Part shown: one piece after another, positions 1-10,599 of the stretch
Position numbering within the stretch: position 1 is the stretch's first letter
Layout of the letters: every line of letters starts with the position of its first letter
Source: Flaveria trinervia
Taxonomy: Eukaryota > Streptophyta > Magnoliopsida > Asterales > Asteraceae
Direction of reading: 5' to 3'
DNA length: 64,000 nucleotides
Assembly: GCA_025506515.1 (NCBI GenBank)
Contig: CM046453.1
Coordinates: forward strand, 33,905,190-33,969,189
Made by a program: the position numbers and the translations under genes
Notes under the pieces: model-generated
What the model was told of the DNA's origin: nothing
What the model saw: only the letters and a program-made list of their open reading frames with translations
Databases searched by the model: none

Positions 1-1200
1 GAAGCTTAGATATAGCATTTTGGATGATAAACCAAGGTTTTGGTTTTACAATATTGAAGTTTTGGGTCAAAAATGGGTTGGTTCATAATTTTAGTTCGTT
101 CTGCTAAACTAGGTGTTCATCCAGCGAAATTGTGTAGTCATCCAGCGAAACTACGAAGACTTCCTACGTAACTGTAGTCTTAAAGATAGTTTCGTAGACA
201 TGGTTTCCAATGAAAGTTGGGTCAAACTCGTAGCAAAACTGGCAAAGAAGATGCTAGCGAAATTGCCAGCGGAACTACTAATGAAACTAGCAGCGAAACA
301 GTTGGCGAAACTAGCAGCGAAACTGCTAACCATTCAGCGAAATTAGAAGTGAAACTAGAAAAAATTAAATCCTTTGAGTGTTAAATTATCTGCAGCCTGT
401 GTAGTATGACCCTTGCTTAGAATGCTTGAGTGAGAAAATACTCATCGAGTCTAGGTGATTTATAGATCCCCTAATTTGAAGGTTTTAAATTTGCTTGGGC
501 CTGGAAATACATACTAAATATATGATTTAAATGACCAATATTTTAAGAGGTCTTAACACAAAGATAGATTTTTTTATAACAAAATATGCTATATTGTTGA
601 AGCCAGGGGTGTTGTCCCTTGGACCCCACTAGGGGTTGTTGCCTCTAGGACGTTGTCACGGGCTGCCGCCCCCGAATCTCTCCAATCTCGCGGGGGGTCG
701 GTTATGTTCTATGATGACTGTACTTGTTGTGCATGTGTATGTGAATGGGTAATGCATGATATTTATGATGATGTTTGATGGGGTATGTGATGTTTATGTG
801 ATGCTATGTATGCTCATGTTGTGTTTCATTATAGTCCTATAATGTATTATTCCGTGACTTACGTGTTATGATTATGAAATAAAGGAAAAGTATTATGAAA
901 CATAAAGCGGAAGTTAATGACAATGATAAGATAAACATAATGAAATAATGAATGCATGCATTAATGGAAGAATGAATGTAAGAAAGTCTTGCAAGCATTA
1001 TAAGGAGGTTCACGCCCAATGAAGGGTCCTAGCTCAATGGTGTGCGGTTTAGCTACCCCAAAAGGATGCACACTAGGGTCTAATATTTGTGATTGACCAT
1101 ATATGCTGTCGAGGAATAACCACCCCGGGATTGAGAACAACACACTCATACTCAGTAAAAAGCATTTTGTGTCTGTAATCACAAAAGTGAGATACACTTA
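1..1200 (+). mobile_element. G1: degenerate Ty3/gypsy (chromovirus-type) LTR remnant
   Basis: No gene. The stretch from about 700 to 1150 (TGATG/TGTATG-rich tract, then CCGTGACTTACGTGTTATG, then a segment around 1030-1080 containing GGTGTGCGG and TAGCTACC) matches the LTR of G2 in reverse complement (about 55550-55760) and the G-LTR2 fragment around 17800-17960. This places it in the same gypsy LTR family, sense strand plus. A word array at about 115-350 occupies the place where the other two LTRs carry arrays. A GC-rich patch at 600-700 (GGACCCCACTAGGGG and nearby) is of unknown origin. Neither LTR end is visible; the left edge runs off the window and the right edge meets H near 1200. Confidence 0.6.
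115..350 (+). repeat. Irregular array of the word AGCGAAACT in the G1 LTR
   Basis: AGCGAAACT, AGCGAAATT and near variants recur at irregular 10-40 bp spacing. The same word (or its complement AGTTTCGCT) dominates copia element A and the F leader, although this is a gypsy LTR. The open frame across 113-346, rich in Ala, Leu and Lys, is only a translation of the array. Confidence 0.75.
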
Positions 1201-1995
1201 GAAGATGTATCCAAGCTCCTTAACAAAATATATCTTCTTAATGTTGAGCTTACCATTTGTGAGCCTGCCCCTTCGCGTAATGTAACCTTCAGCATCTCCT
1301 CCAAAAGAAACATGCCCTCCATCAATTTTCTAAAAAATTGTAGTAGTGACCATTCCATGTCATGTGTCTGGAACATCCAATATCAATGATCCATACATTC
1401 ATATTCATCTTGAGTTGTTCCTGGACAAAAGTTATGTTTAGTTACATTTAGAAACCCAAACCTTATTCGTCTTGGGCTTATCAAAAGAAGTTGAGGACGA
1501 TGCAATAGTAATTGATCATATTATCATCTTTTAAGGATCAGTTGCTTATGTTGATGGAGAACTTTTAGTGACTTGGTCTTTCTTTGTCTTCCACACTACA
1601 TTTTGAAGCTTAGACTTGACCCTTAACATTTCAAAAGTTTTGACAACTTTGAAGTCTTGGAGACTGGACCTTCATAAGATCTTACTATCACTGCAGTAGG
1701 CTTCAGTACTTCGGAAGTATTCCTTTCTTCCGAGACCAATATTCCTTCTGAAGGCAAGTTTTAACTTGTCTTCTTCTTCATTTTGGAGCTTCCGAAAGGA
1801 AAAGAGTTTCCTTGCAAAGCTTGTTTCTTTTTCATCTTCATAGAAGTTTCTTTCTTGACCATGTGAACAGTACCTTTTGGATTGTACAAGCAATCCTTTG
1901 CAATGAGAAGTACTACCGTACATAACAGAGTCCATTTTCTTCCTTCAAATAGTCTTTCATTGAGAACAAGGCTCAACTTGATCACTTTCCATTTC
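1201..1995 (-). pseudogene. H part 1: decayed Sirevirus gag C-terminus/protease, copy 1
   Basis: Minus-strand copia remnant related to D (compare 46560-47330). At 1376-1384 the protease active-site triplet reads Asp-Ile-Gly rather than Asp-Ser-Gly, followed by the usual CSRHMT context. The upstream gag linker (about 1540-1930) has words of the CTTCGGAAG type and no intact frame. Element A interrupts it at 1995/1996 and it resumes at 14552. The target site can be read from the uninterrupted duplicate near 15820-15860, where the two halves are continuous. Confidence 0.7.
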
Positions 1996-2513
1996 TGTTG
2001 GTCCATGTGATCGATGAACAGTACAATTGATAGGATAATTTGATCAATATCAAACCACAATCCAAATAACAACAATTGAGAAGTGAATATGATGAATCAA
2101 GACATAATTGGTACTCAAATGAACAAACTCACTCAATAACAATAAGCACAATTGTATTTTAATGAAGTAACTGCTTAGAAATGGTAGCTTGCAACAGAAT
2201 TCCACGATTAGGGTTTTGCAAGCTTACCCTACAAAGAGAAATGAGAATAGTAATATAGCAGTCGTAGATTCACTGAAGTTTCGCTACCAGTGAAACTGTC
2301 ATGCCGAAACTATAGTTTCGCCCGGCAGAACACAAGTTCGCCGGGTAAACCAAAACAGCAAACTGTGAGCGAATGTATAGATTCGCTCACAGTTTCGCTG
2401 GACTGCCAAAACTGCTAATTACAAACAAAATACAAAATGAAACTAAAAAAAGTCCTATTACAATGTAAAGTAAACATCTATACTAAAGTGAGTCCAACCT
2501 AACATGATCTTCA
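1996..2513 (-). repeat. Element A 3' LTR
   Basis: Plus-strand ends are TGTTGGTCCATG and CATGATCTTCA, matching 14032-14551. It holds inverted repeats of the element's word, including a perfect pair with 12-bp arms CTGTGAGCGAAT and ATTCGCTCACAG and a 6-bp loop at 2363-2392. The neighbouring AGTTTCGCT/AGCGAAACT hairpin is damaged in this copy by one substitution. Confidence 0.93.
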
Positions 2514-2527
2514 ATACTCCCCCTAGG
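2514..2527 (-). other. Element A polypurine tract
   Basis: On the minus strand this reads CCTAGGGGGAGTAT directly before the 3' LTR, the plus-strand priming site. AGGGGGAG is the purine-tract core also seen next to the 3' LTRs of B, C and D. Confidence 0.85.
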
Positions 2528-2543
2528 TTGGACCCCACTATCT

Positions 2544-5104
2544 TCACTTCTCTTGATTTGACTCGTCGGCTCCGGTTTCCTCTGCTGCTGTTGGTCTATC
2601 TTCATCACCTCCTGCAGCAACATCTTTAGAAGCTTCAGCCACTGATCCTCCAAGGTTAGTTCTTGCATCTCCAGCTTCCTCAGAATGACCACTAACTCTA
2701 GCAAACTGCCTGGTCATGTCTTGAACATCCATGGCAAAGTCATCTTGTGCTCTCACCTTTTCAGCCAAACTCTTTACCTCCGCCCGTACACCTCGTATTT
2801 TGTTTGCCACATTCATAAACAAGCTTGCCTTTTTCGTGTTTCCTCTCCTACCCCAGCCTTAATATGATTTTCACAAAGAGTCAAGAGATCTTCATCACTG
2901 AAGCTGAATAATTCCATCGGCTCAAACACCTAAACTCTTTTCCGTGTTTGGCTCTAATCACCGCCTCGCCAGTGTTATTATCATAAACCACTTTTCAAAG
3001 TCCTGTAAACGTTGGGGAAGAGGATCAGCCAATCTTACCCTGTTTACGGTCTTTGGTGGTTTGACTCTCAAAACAATCCTCCCATTGCCAGTCTCCCAGT
3101 CTTTATCTTTCTTTGATCTTTTTCGTTTAGCCTTCATGTATCCAAATGACTCAAAATTATCATTAAGTCCATTTTTAATTACCTTCTCAAGAAATACTGC
3201 CTTTTCATTTAAATGAGCATTAATCAAGGCAAAGTGGCCAACCGTCTCAGATCCCATTGGGCAAGGTCTTAAAAGCCTTCCTCTTGAGCATGTAGCTGAT
3301 ATGACCTCCTCTTCTTTTAATCATAAACATCTTTAAACTAGGATTATAACACAACTTATTATCTTCTTGTCTGCCTCTTTCCTGCTTAAACCTTCCATAT
3401 TTTGAAACAAAGGAGTAAGTTCTTCAGCCTCCTTCTCCATCATCAACCAGTCACTTTTATCCATCTCAAACACATCAGCTTCATCATCTCCCTTCTTAGC
3501 AACATACACCAGTGGTCTCTCATCTACTTCATAAAATCTGGTTCAGAATCATAATCAACCAATGCTCATCCTCCTCTTCTTCATCAATCAAACCTTTTCC
3601 TTTATCAGACATTCCCTCAGTGGTAGCAGTAACAACCACTTCTTCACCCACACTATCCTTATCAAAATCAAACTGTAGGTTAACAAACCCTGCTTCAATA
3701 ATATCATCATCCTCATTTCTTCAGCATCTTCTCTTGGGATCACTTGTTCCCCTGCATCAGTATTAGCTGCTCCAGAAGTGCCCTCTCCTACCTTGGATGA
3801 AGTACCCACATTCAAGAATGAGTACTTAGATATATCAGTCATATCATCTAACTCAGATTGAGTTAGTTGACTAGGTAGGCCAGCAGCAGCTTTCATCTGA
3901 GAAATTTCTTCAAACAATCTCTTAATCAAATTATTCTTGTCAACCACATCTTTTCATTCCTTCAATTACCTCATCCTTTTGTTTTTCCCTAATCTCCTGA
4001 TTCGTCAGTTTAGTCTTTATACAACTCATTGGCCAATGAAGTATTTAGACTACGAATAACATCCTCATCAACACCAGCACTAGCCTCTTTCCTTGCTGTG
4101 AAACCCTCGTGTTGATGTTTTGATCTCCGTTCAGGCTCAACAAAGTCAGTTTTCCTTTTAGATCTCCGTTCTTTCTCCACCCTTATCTCCTCTGCTTGTG
4201 CATCTATATCTTCTTCAAAATCATAATCTTTCTCTTTTGCATATCTCTTTCTCTTCTTAGCTGCATGAGCTTGTTGCACCCTTGTTTCCTCAATCCTTTT
4301 GTTTTCAGACTCATCGACCCGTCTGATATAATTCCAGCGTTCTGGAGGGTACATATTTTCCCAGAGATGGGTGATTTTACCACTGAAATCATGGCGGATA
4401 GCACAGCAATCAGCAAATATCCGAGGGTTCATCTGCACTAATCTCTTGACTTCACCATGTTTAGGAACATCAGGAATAAGATCATCAATAATCATCTGAA
4501 GAAAGCGAGGATATAACAACCATTTATCCTTCTTCAAAGCCATCACATTCTCTACCATACACGCAAAGATCAGTCTAGCAATGTTTGCTTTCTCCCCTTA
4601 CAACATATCACCATAGCTTTGGCCGAGTCTAAGATTAAGTCCATCGGATCCACCCTTACGGTGATCTAAGCACATAATAAAAACATGAGCTATATATCTC
4701 CATTCCTTAGATAAAAAAGACTTTTTAATCTCCTTCCTCGAACCAAAAGCTGGTCCCTCATACCCCATTTGTCTGAAAGCTTGAATACTTCAGACTCCGT
4801 CATATCCACTTCATCACCAGTATCATCTTCTAGTCTAAGAATCCTCGACGCTCTCAGCAGTAATAGTTATATCATGATCAATCACTCTAGCTGTGATTCT
4901 CTGTACATCTCCTCCAGTGTTGTATTCTGCTGATCTCCAAAAATCTATAATATGAAGATCATAGATAGGGTGAGTGAGAGATAGCATATGCAATGGGTGA
5001 TCTCTGAAGCCATCTAATGCAGTCACGAAATCCAGCCGCCTTGGAAGAGTATCGTCTAATATGGCAGTGATGTTATTCCTCTCATCAAACTTGAGATTCG
5101 CCAT
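2544..5104 (-). pseudogene. Element A third ORF (Sirevirus envelope-position ORF), broken
   Basis: Function unknown. It lies between pol and the 3' LTR, the position called envelope-like in Sireviruses. The likely start is the ATG at 5104 (MANLKFDE), just after a splice-acceptor-like site. The N-terminal segment has the shared family pattern (HPIYDLHIIDFWRSA near residues 47-61; compare DFW/EFW/QFY in B and D). A second conserved block, KWLLYPRFLQMIIDD, lies at about 4475-4520. It is followed by a highly charged Lys/Arg/Glu tail with KRKR and RRSKRK clusters (4120-4290) that could act in nuclear targeting or nucleic-acid binding, and a Glu/Ala-rich C-terminus ending at 2544. I see no signal peptide or membrane segment. 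Several stops and frame changes (around 4560-4850 and 3260-3590) break it. Confidence 0.75.
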
Positions 5105-5135
5105 GATAACCTGAGAAGAACAACAAATAAATTTG
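5105..5135 (-). promoter_or_regulatory. Candidate 3' splice site before element A third ORF
   Basis: Minus strand reads a T-rich run (TTTATTTGTTGTTCTTCTC) and then AG at 5112-5111, seven bases before the ATG at 5104. CTTAT, compatible with a plant branch point, lies about 30 bases upstream. Inference from sequence pattern only. Confidence 0.4.
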
Positions 5136-5182
5136 AATAAGAAATATTGAAATAAGAAATAAAAGAAAAACAAAAGAAACAA

Positions 5183-6130
5183 TCAATTCGGCAAGCGAAA
5201 CAATAGTTTCGCTCACTAAGACATGATAGTTTCGCTGAATCAAAGACAATTTCGACATGGAAAACAAACAGTTTGACAAGCGAACTATAATTTCGCTCAT
5301 TGAAACTTGTTATTTTCGCAGAACAAAAATTAGTTTCGACAAGATTAGAATGAATTAAAGTAGTTTCGCAATTAGTTTCACCAAATATTAACTTAGTTTC
5401 GCTATTACAAATTAGTTTCGCTGACATAAGAAAATACAAGCAAAACTGTGTAAATTAAAGATCAGTCATTGCGAAATTAGAAAAGATATGGCGAAACTGT
5501 TAAGTTTGCTGGGACAGCATAACTTTACAGTTTCGCAGAAAAGATGTGAACTTTCGTTCAATTTCGCAGAGAAATTAGTAGTTTCGCTAAACGAATAGCG
5601 AAACCACCGAAGAGACACAATGTGGATAACTTAAGAATAGACTATTTAATCCAGATTAGAAGGTGAATCAGTGTTCGAAACTCACATACGAGTGAATCTC
5701 ACGAAAAATCAGACCAATCACAACACAAGTCAAAATCGCCTTAAAATACGGATAAACCCTAAAAGAGAAACTGAGGGGTTGTGCGAAATTGAGAGAAAAT
5801 TCGCAAACATGACTTATATAGCAATTAGTTTCGCAGACAGCGAAACTATAAATTCGTCTGGCGAATTTACAGTTGCCCAATGAACTGTAATTTCGCTAAT
5901 TTACAGTTTCGCCCAGTGAAACTGTATTTCGCTAATTTACAGTTTCGCCCAGTGAAACTGTAATTTCGCTAATTTACAGTTTCGCCCAGTGAAACTGTAA
6001 TTTCGCTAATTTACAGTTTCGCCCAGTGAAACTGTATTTCGCTAGGAGGTAACTGATTAACAACTTATTATCAACCTAGCGAAATTGCAGTTTCGCTTTG
6101 CGAAATTATTAGCGAAGAATACTTTCGCAC
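5183..6130 (-). repeat. Element A pol-ORF3 spacer, TTTCGC word cluster
   Basis: Non-coding. Dozens of TTTCGC/GCGAAA words on both strands fill this part of the spacer, often as AGTTTCGC with nearby GAAACT forming short inverted repeats. The cluster stops abruptly near 6130 at a T-rich run. The same word fills the LTRs (2270-2400, 14310-14440) and the leader/gag start (13400-13830). Confidence 0.85.
5891..6044 (-). repeat. 36/37-bp tandem repeat, four copies plus a partial
   Basis: Units at 5891-5926, 5927-5963, 5964-6000 and 6001-6036, then a partial at 6037-6044. Each unit starts TTTCGCTAATTTACAG and contains CAGTTTC...GAAACTG, a 7-bp-arm inverted repeat. The copies are almost identical, differing mainly by one A, so amplification is recent relative to the rest of the spacer. 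Confidence 0.92.
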
Positions 6131-7319
6131 CTTTAATTTATTATTTAATTTATTATATTATTATTATTATTTTTTTTTTATTTTTATTTTTTTTAAATTA
6201 TAATACTTAAAGGAAGCACATCTAAAATGATATCTAAAATAATCAGAAATCACATTCTCTAAATATTTAGAACATAAGATGATAAAAAAAATCATCTACC
6301 GTCATGGATCATACTGAATACAAGATCTGATCACAATCTGCACAGAACAACTGAAATTAGAACAAATCAGTAATGATTGTTGATATAATTGTCCACTTAA
6401 ACTCATGCCTTAACCGTTTTTCGAACAACAGCTTATGATTCATTGAAGGTTGCAAGACCCCAGAATCATTTGGTTAAAAAACCCTCACCCAACCTCAGGA
6501 TTTCTTGAATTATGAATCAATCTTCAAAGAGCAAGATTTGTGAATTAGTGTGCAAATGATTATCAACAGAATATTTCATTCTGAGAGAAATTCATTGATA
6601 AGATGATTTGACATAATTATATCAAAATGGTGAGAGCTCCAGATCTATACTCACGTATAACAGAGGAGATAACCATTTGAACATGTGCTGATGAGAGCTC
6701 CAGGTCAGTACTATCATACAACAGAGGAGATCATCACTCCAGGTCAGTACTCGGTACAGCAAGGAGATAAGCACAGACACAAGACATCTTGACACTAAAT
6801 ATACCAGCAGAGGATGAAGACAAAACAAAGCAAAATGAACGAAAGATTCATTCTCAATCCAATTTTTGTCAGGACTCAGTTTTGTGCAATCCAAAACGAT
6901 TGAGTAAATCCAGACATTCTTAAGCATAAAGTTAAGTAATCAAAAAGCTGCTGTCTACTTCATTCGTCAGGCAGAGTCTATCAAGGTATCGTTAAGAATC
7001 TCATCCATTTCCTTTTTTAATGTGAAACAGAATCCAGTAACAGTTACTATCATTTCTCATAGAAGTACTGGTCATGTAAATAAAATTTTTAGAGAATTAC
7101 AATCATTTCTCATCATGTTAATTCCAATCTCAGAATAATGATATTACTCCCCCAAATTTTTATTTGCATATTTCTATTATTATCATGAATTTGCATTTTA
7201 ATAATTTAATTTTTTATATGTTTGTTAAAAAAATTTTATAAAGAATAGAAAATGAAAATTTTTAAAAGATATTAACCCAAGCATAGAAATCATTCATAAA
7301 AACGAGGTTTATCAATGTT
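6131..7319 (-). other. Element A spacer, AT-rich part with repeated stem-loops
   Basis: No gene seen. The segment from about 6370 to 6770 is collinear with the element C spacer at about 50530-50850: both share TTGTCCACTTAAA, diverge for about 200 bp, then carry repeated stem-loop units (listed separately). The stretches 6131-6300 and 7150-7300 are AT-rich with nothing recognisable. Confidence 0.6.
6637..6766 (-). repeat. Three copies of a conserved stem-loop unit in the A spacer
   Basis: Units at 6637-6668, 6698-6729 and 6737-6766. Each begins CTCC and ends GGAG, which pair; between them lie AGGTCAGT-like and ACAGA-like blocks around an inner short hairpin (TATAC/GTATA in unit 1, GTA/TAC in unit 2, GTAC/GTAC in unit 3). 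Element C has two counterparts at 50740-50773 and 50815-50846, where the outer pair is CCTC/GAGG. Confidence 0.65.
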
Positions 7320-9229
7320 TTATGAAAAGATTAGCTTTTTGATTTGTTGTATCAATGGTATAATATTAATGAAACCCTTCTCTTGAGCATCACGAATAGC
7401 ATGGATTCGTGTTTCAATATGCTTTGGGCGGGAATGATGAATGGGGTTTTTAGCATTCCAATGGCAGCTCATTGTCACAGAATAAAGGTGTATGAATGAA
7501 ATTAATGCCATAATCAATCATTTGATGTTGGATCCAGAGAACTTGAGAGCAGCAGCTGGAGGCAGCAATATATTCAGCTTCCCCTGTAGAAAGAGAAATA
7601 GTAGTTTGTTTCTTGCTCTGCCAGGATACCAGACAATTTCCCAAATATTGACAACCTCCAGACACAGATTTTCTGTTAACCTGCAACCATTGGAATCACT
7701 ATCAGAGTAAGCATGTAAATCAAAATTTCCACCATACGGATACCACAACCCGAGACGAGACGATCCTTTGAGATAACGAAATATTCATTTGACAGCTTTC
7801 TCATGAGATTCCTTTGGAGCCGACTGATATCTAGCACAGTAACCAACACAAAAGTGATATCAGGACGACTTGCAGTAAGATACATGAGAGAGCCAATCAT
7901 AGACCCAAAACGATGAGGATCAACTGGTTTTCCATTTTCATCCGGAGTTAGACATGTCTGAGCAGTAAAAGGAGTCATCTCAGTAGACGCATCATCCATC
8001 TTAAATTTCTTCAGAATATCTTTAATGTACTTTTCTTGATGAATAAGAATTCCTTCTTTGTTATTCAACTTGCAATCCAAGAAAGAAACACATTTCACCA
8101 TCATACTCATTTCAAACCTTTGGCTCATCACTTCTTCGAACTCTCTACAAAATTGAGAGTTTGTAGATCAATAATAATATCATCGACATACACTTGAACA
8201 AGATCATTTCACCATTCACCTCTCTTTTAAATAAGGTCATATCAATGGTACCACGAGAGTAACCATTGCTTAGAAGATATTGCGTAAGAGTCTCATACCA
8301 GATTCTGGGTGCTTGATGAAGACAATACAAAGATTTATCAAGTTTATACACTTTATCAGGAAAATCAGGATCTTTAAAGCCTGGTGGTTGACCACACTAT
8401 CTCCTCATCATGTCTCCGTAGAGAAAAGCACAATTCACATCCATCTGGTAAACTTTGAATTGTTTATGAGCAGCATGAGCAAGAAATATTCTGATTGCTT
8501 CAAGACGAGCAACTGGAGCAAAGACTTTTGTATAATCAATTCCTTCTTCTTGAGCAAAGCCTTGCACTACAAGTCTAGATTTGTTGCGCACCACCACACC
8601 CCGATCATCTAGTTTATTCTTAAATACCCATTTTGTACCAATTGGATATTTTTTGGGAGGTAAATCAAATAAGGTCCAAACCTGAAGCTTTCTAAACTGT
8701 TGAAGTTCCAATTGCATAGATTCTACCCAACAAGGATCTTGTAGAGCAGCATGAACATTTTTTGGAACAATTGAGAAATAAAGCATGAGAAAAGACAAAC
8801 ATTAATCAGACCAGATTGACTTCGCGTGCGAACACCATCAGAAACCAATCCAATCACATTATCGAGCGGATGATCTTTCAAAGTTTTGTAATCACTTGAA
8901 GAAGGAAAGATAGTTGAAGAAGTATCAGCCATGTCCGGAGAAAGATTAGAGGAAGGTGTATCAATGACAGGTGGAATCAGGTAAGTTAGGAGATGTAGGA
9001 GATAAAGAATCAGATAATGGAGCTTGATCAGGCATTGGAGACGATGAGCTGACATCAGTTGAAACAGCATCATTTACTAGCGGGATGGATGGAACAGACG
9101 ATGGAGATGATGGAATAAAATTCGTTTGAGTACTTGGAATTGATGTATCATCATCGAAAACTAGCAAATTAATTGAATTGAACACAGTATTGGAGGCAAA
9201 GAACCATGCAGGTTCAGATTTCACTTCAG
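7320..9229 (-). pseudogene. Element A pol: pre-RT linker, reverse transcriptase, RNase H
   Basis: Copia RT-RNase H half of pol, which copies element RNA into DNA in cytoplasmic particles. Sense order: Ser/Pro-rich linker (9224-8870), RT from WVESMQLELQQF (about 8730) through GTKWVFKNK, the KVYQMDV aspartate block and KLDKSLYCLHQAP. The catalytic YVDD is encoded at 8180-8191, but a frameshift puts it out of frame with the preceding block. RT continues to GSMIGSLMYLTASRPD (about 7900). RNase H has SVSGGCQYLGN, the GEAEY glutamate block and HSRPKHIE, ending near 7320 with an abnormal C-terminus. At least three frame changes and several stops. Confidence 0.9.
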
Positions 9230-10560
9230 AAGGATTGGATTCTTGCCAATCAACATAGAATGACTCTTGAACAATACGTGTTCTCTTGTTATAAACTCGG
9301 TACGCCTTTTGTGAAGAAGAGTATCCAACAAAATAACACTCGTCAGTAACAGCACCAAATTTTGTTTTGAGATTGAGTATTTAGAAGAGTACAAGAACAT
9401 CCAAATGGTCGAAAGAAATCAATTAGTGGCTTCCTCTTATGAAAAGTTCATAAGGAGTCTTCACTTTATCTTTCACAATTAGCACCCTGTTTAGAACATA
9501 AGATGCACATTAACAGCTTCAGCCCAGAAAATAATGGGTAATGAGGATTCTATCAACATTGTACGAGCAGCTTCCACAAGAGTGCGATTCTTTCTTTCTG
9601 CAATACCGTTCTGCTGGGGTGTTCTTGCAGCACTAAATTGTATCACAATCCCTTTTTGAGCACAAAATGAATCAAGAATCTGATTTTTAAATTCAGTGCC
9701 GTTGTCACTTCTTAATCCCATAACTCTTCTCTTACTGATGATTCAATAGAAATGATTAATTTCTGCAATTCCTCTGCAACTTCACTTTTGTGTGCAAGAA
9801 ACCTCACCCATGAATAACGTGAGAAATCATCTGTTACAACAAGACAAAAAGATTTTTTAGCAATTGATTTAACACTAAGTGGCCCAAATAAATCAGTATG
9901 TAACAACTCAAGAGGACTTGATATGCTATATAAAAGTTTGGGCTTATGAGGTTTCTTATGTTGTTTCCCTTTGGCACATGCCATGCATTTTTCAGTAACA
10001 GAAAAATCTTTTAAAGGAAGTCCTCTAACAAGATTGTTCTTGACTAATTTATTAATTATCTTAAAATTGACATGGCCTAAGCGACGATGCCACAAGAGTG
10101 ACTTAGAGGTTGATGCTTTTGAGAGAAGACAAGTTGCAGTAGCCTTTAACTCATTTGAATTCATATCAAGAAGATATGTATCATGTTTCCTTGGAGCACG
10201 CATGAGAATTAAATCCTCCGGAATAGCTATCGCTGATTTTAAAAATAAACATTCGTCAGATTTAAATAGAACAAATGTCTTTATCACAAATTTGAGAGAC
10301 ACTCAGAAGATTAAAAGCCAATTCAGGAACATGGTTGACTTTTTCTAGAGTAAGAGAACCATTGGTAACTTCTCCTTGTCCAATCATTTTTCCACCCTTC
10401 TTATTTCCAGGAAATGCCACATATCCTCCATCTATAATCCGATAATTGGTCAACAAATCCTTTAATCCCGTCATATGCTTGGAACATCCGCTATCAACAT
10501 GCCACAGACTGTGTACAATCTTTGAAGAGGATCCCTGAAATGAATTAACAAATCATTTAG
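9230..10560 (-). pseudogene. Element A pol: protease and integrase
   Basis: The aspartic protease active site Asp-Ser-Gly is encoded at 10487-10495 (VDSGCSKHMTG context), followed by LLSVSQICDK about 60 residues on. The integrase zinc domain is present: WHRRLGHVN with CMACAKGKQ gives the HHCC ligands (about 9980-10110). The core begins LHTDLFGP, then VTDDFSRYSW; the second catalytic Asp lies in RSDNGTEFKN (about 9690-9715) after a frame change near 9712-9721. The catalytic Glu region reads NGIAERKNRT, ending in WAEAVN at about 9510. The C-terminal part decays to about 9230. Confidence 0.9.
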
Positions 10561-10599
10561 CCAGGAGCAATAGGGACCCAGATTGAACAACTTTTGTTT

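Noticed and set aside
113..346. Short open frame encoding an amphipathic Ala/Leu/Lys-rich peptide that looks like an antimicrobial peptide
   Set aside because: It is a direct translation of the AGCGAAACT word array in a gypsy LTR; the codon pattern follows the repeat and no promoter or signal peptide is evident.
5891..6044. Regular short repeats resembling a CRISPR array
   Set aside because: Units are contiguous with no unique spacers, there are no cas genes, and the DNA is plant retrotransposon.
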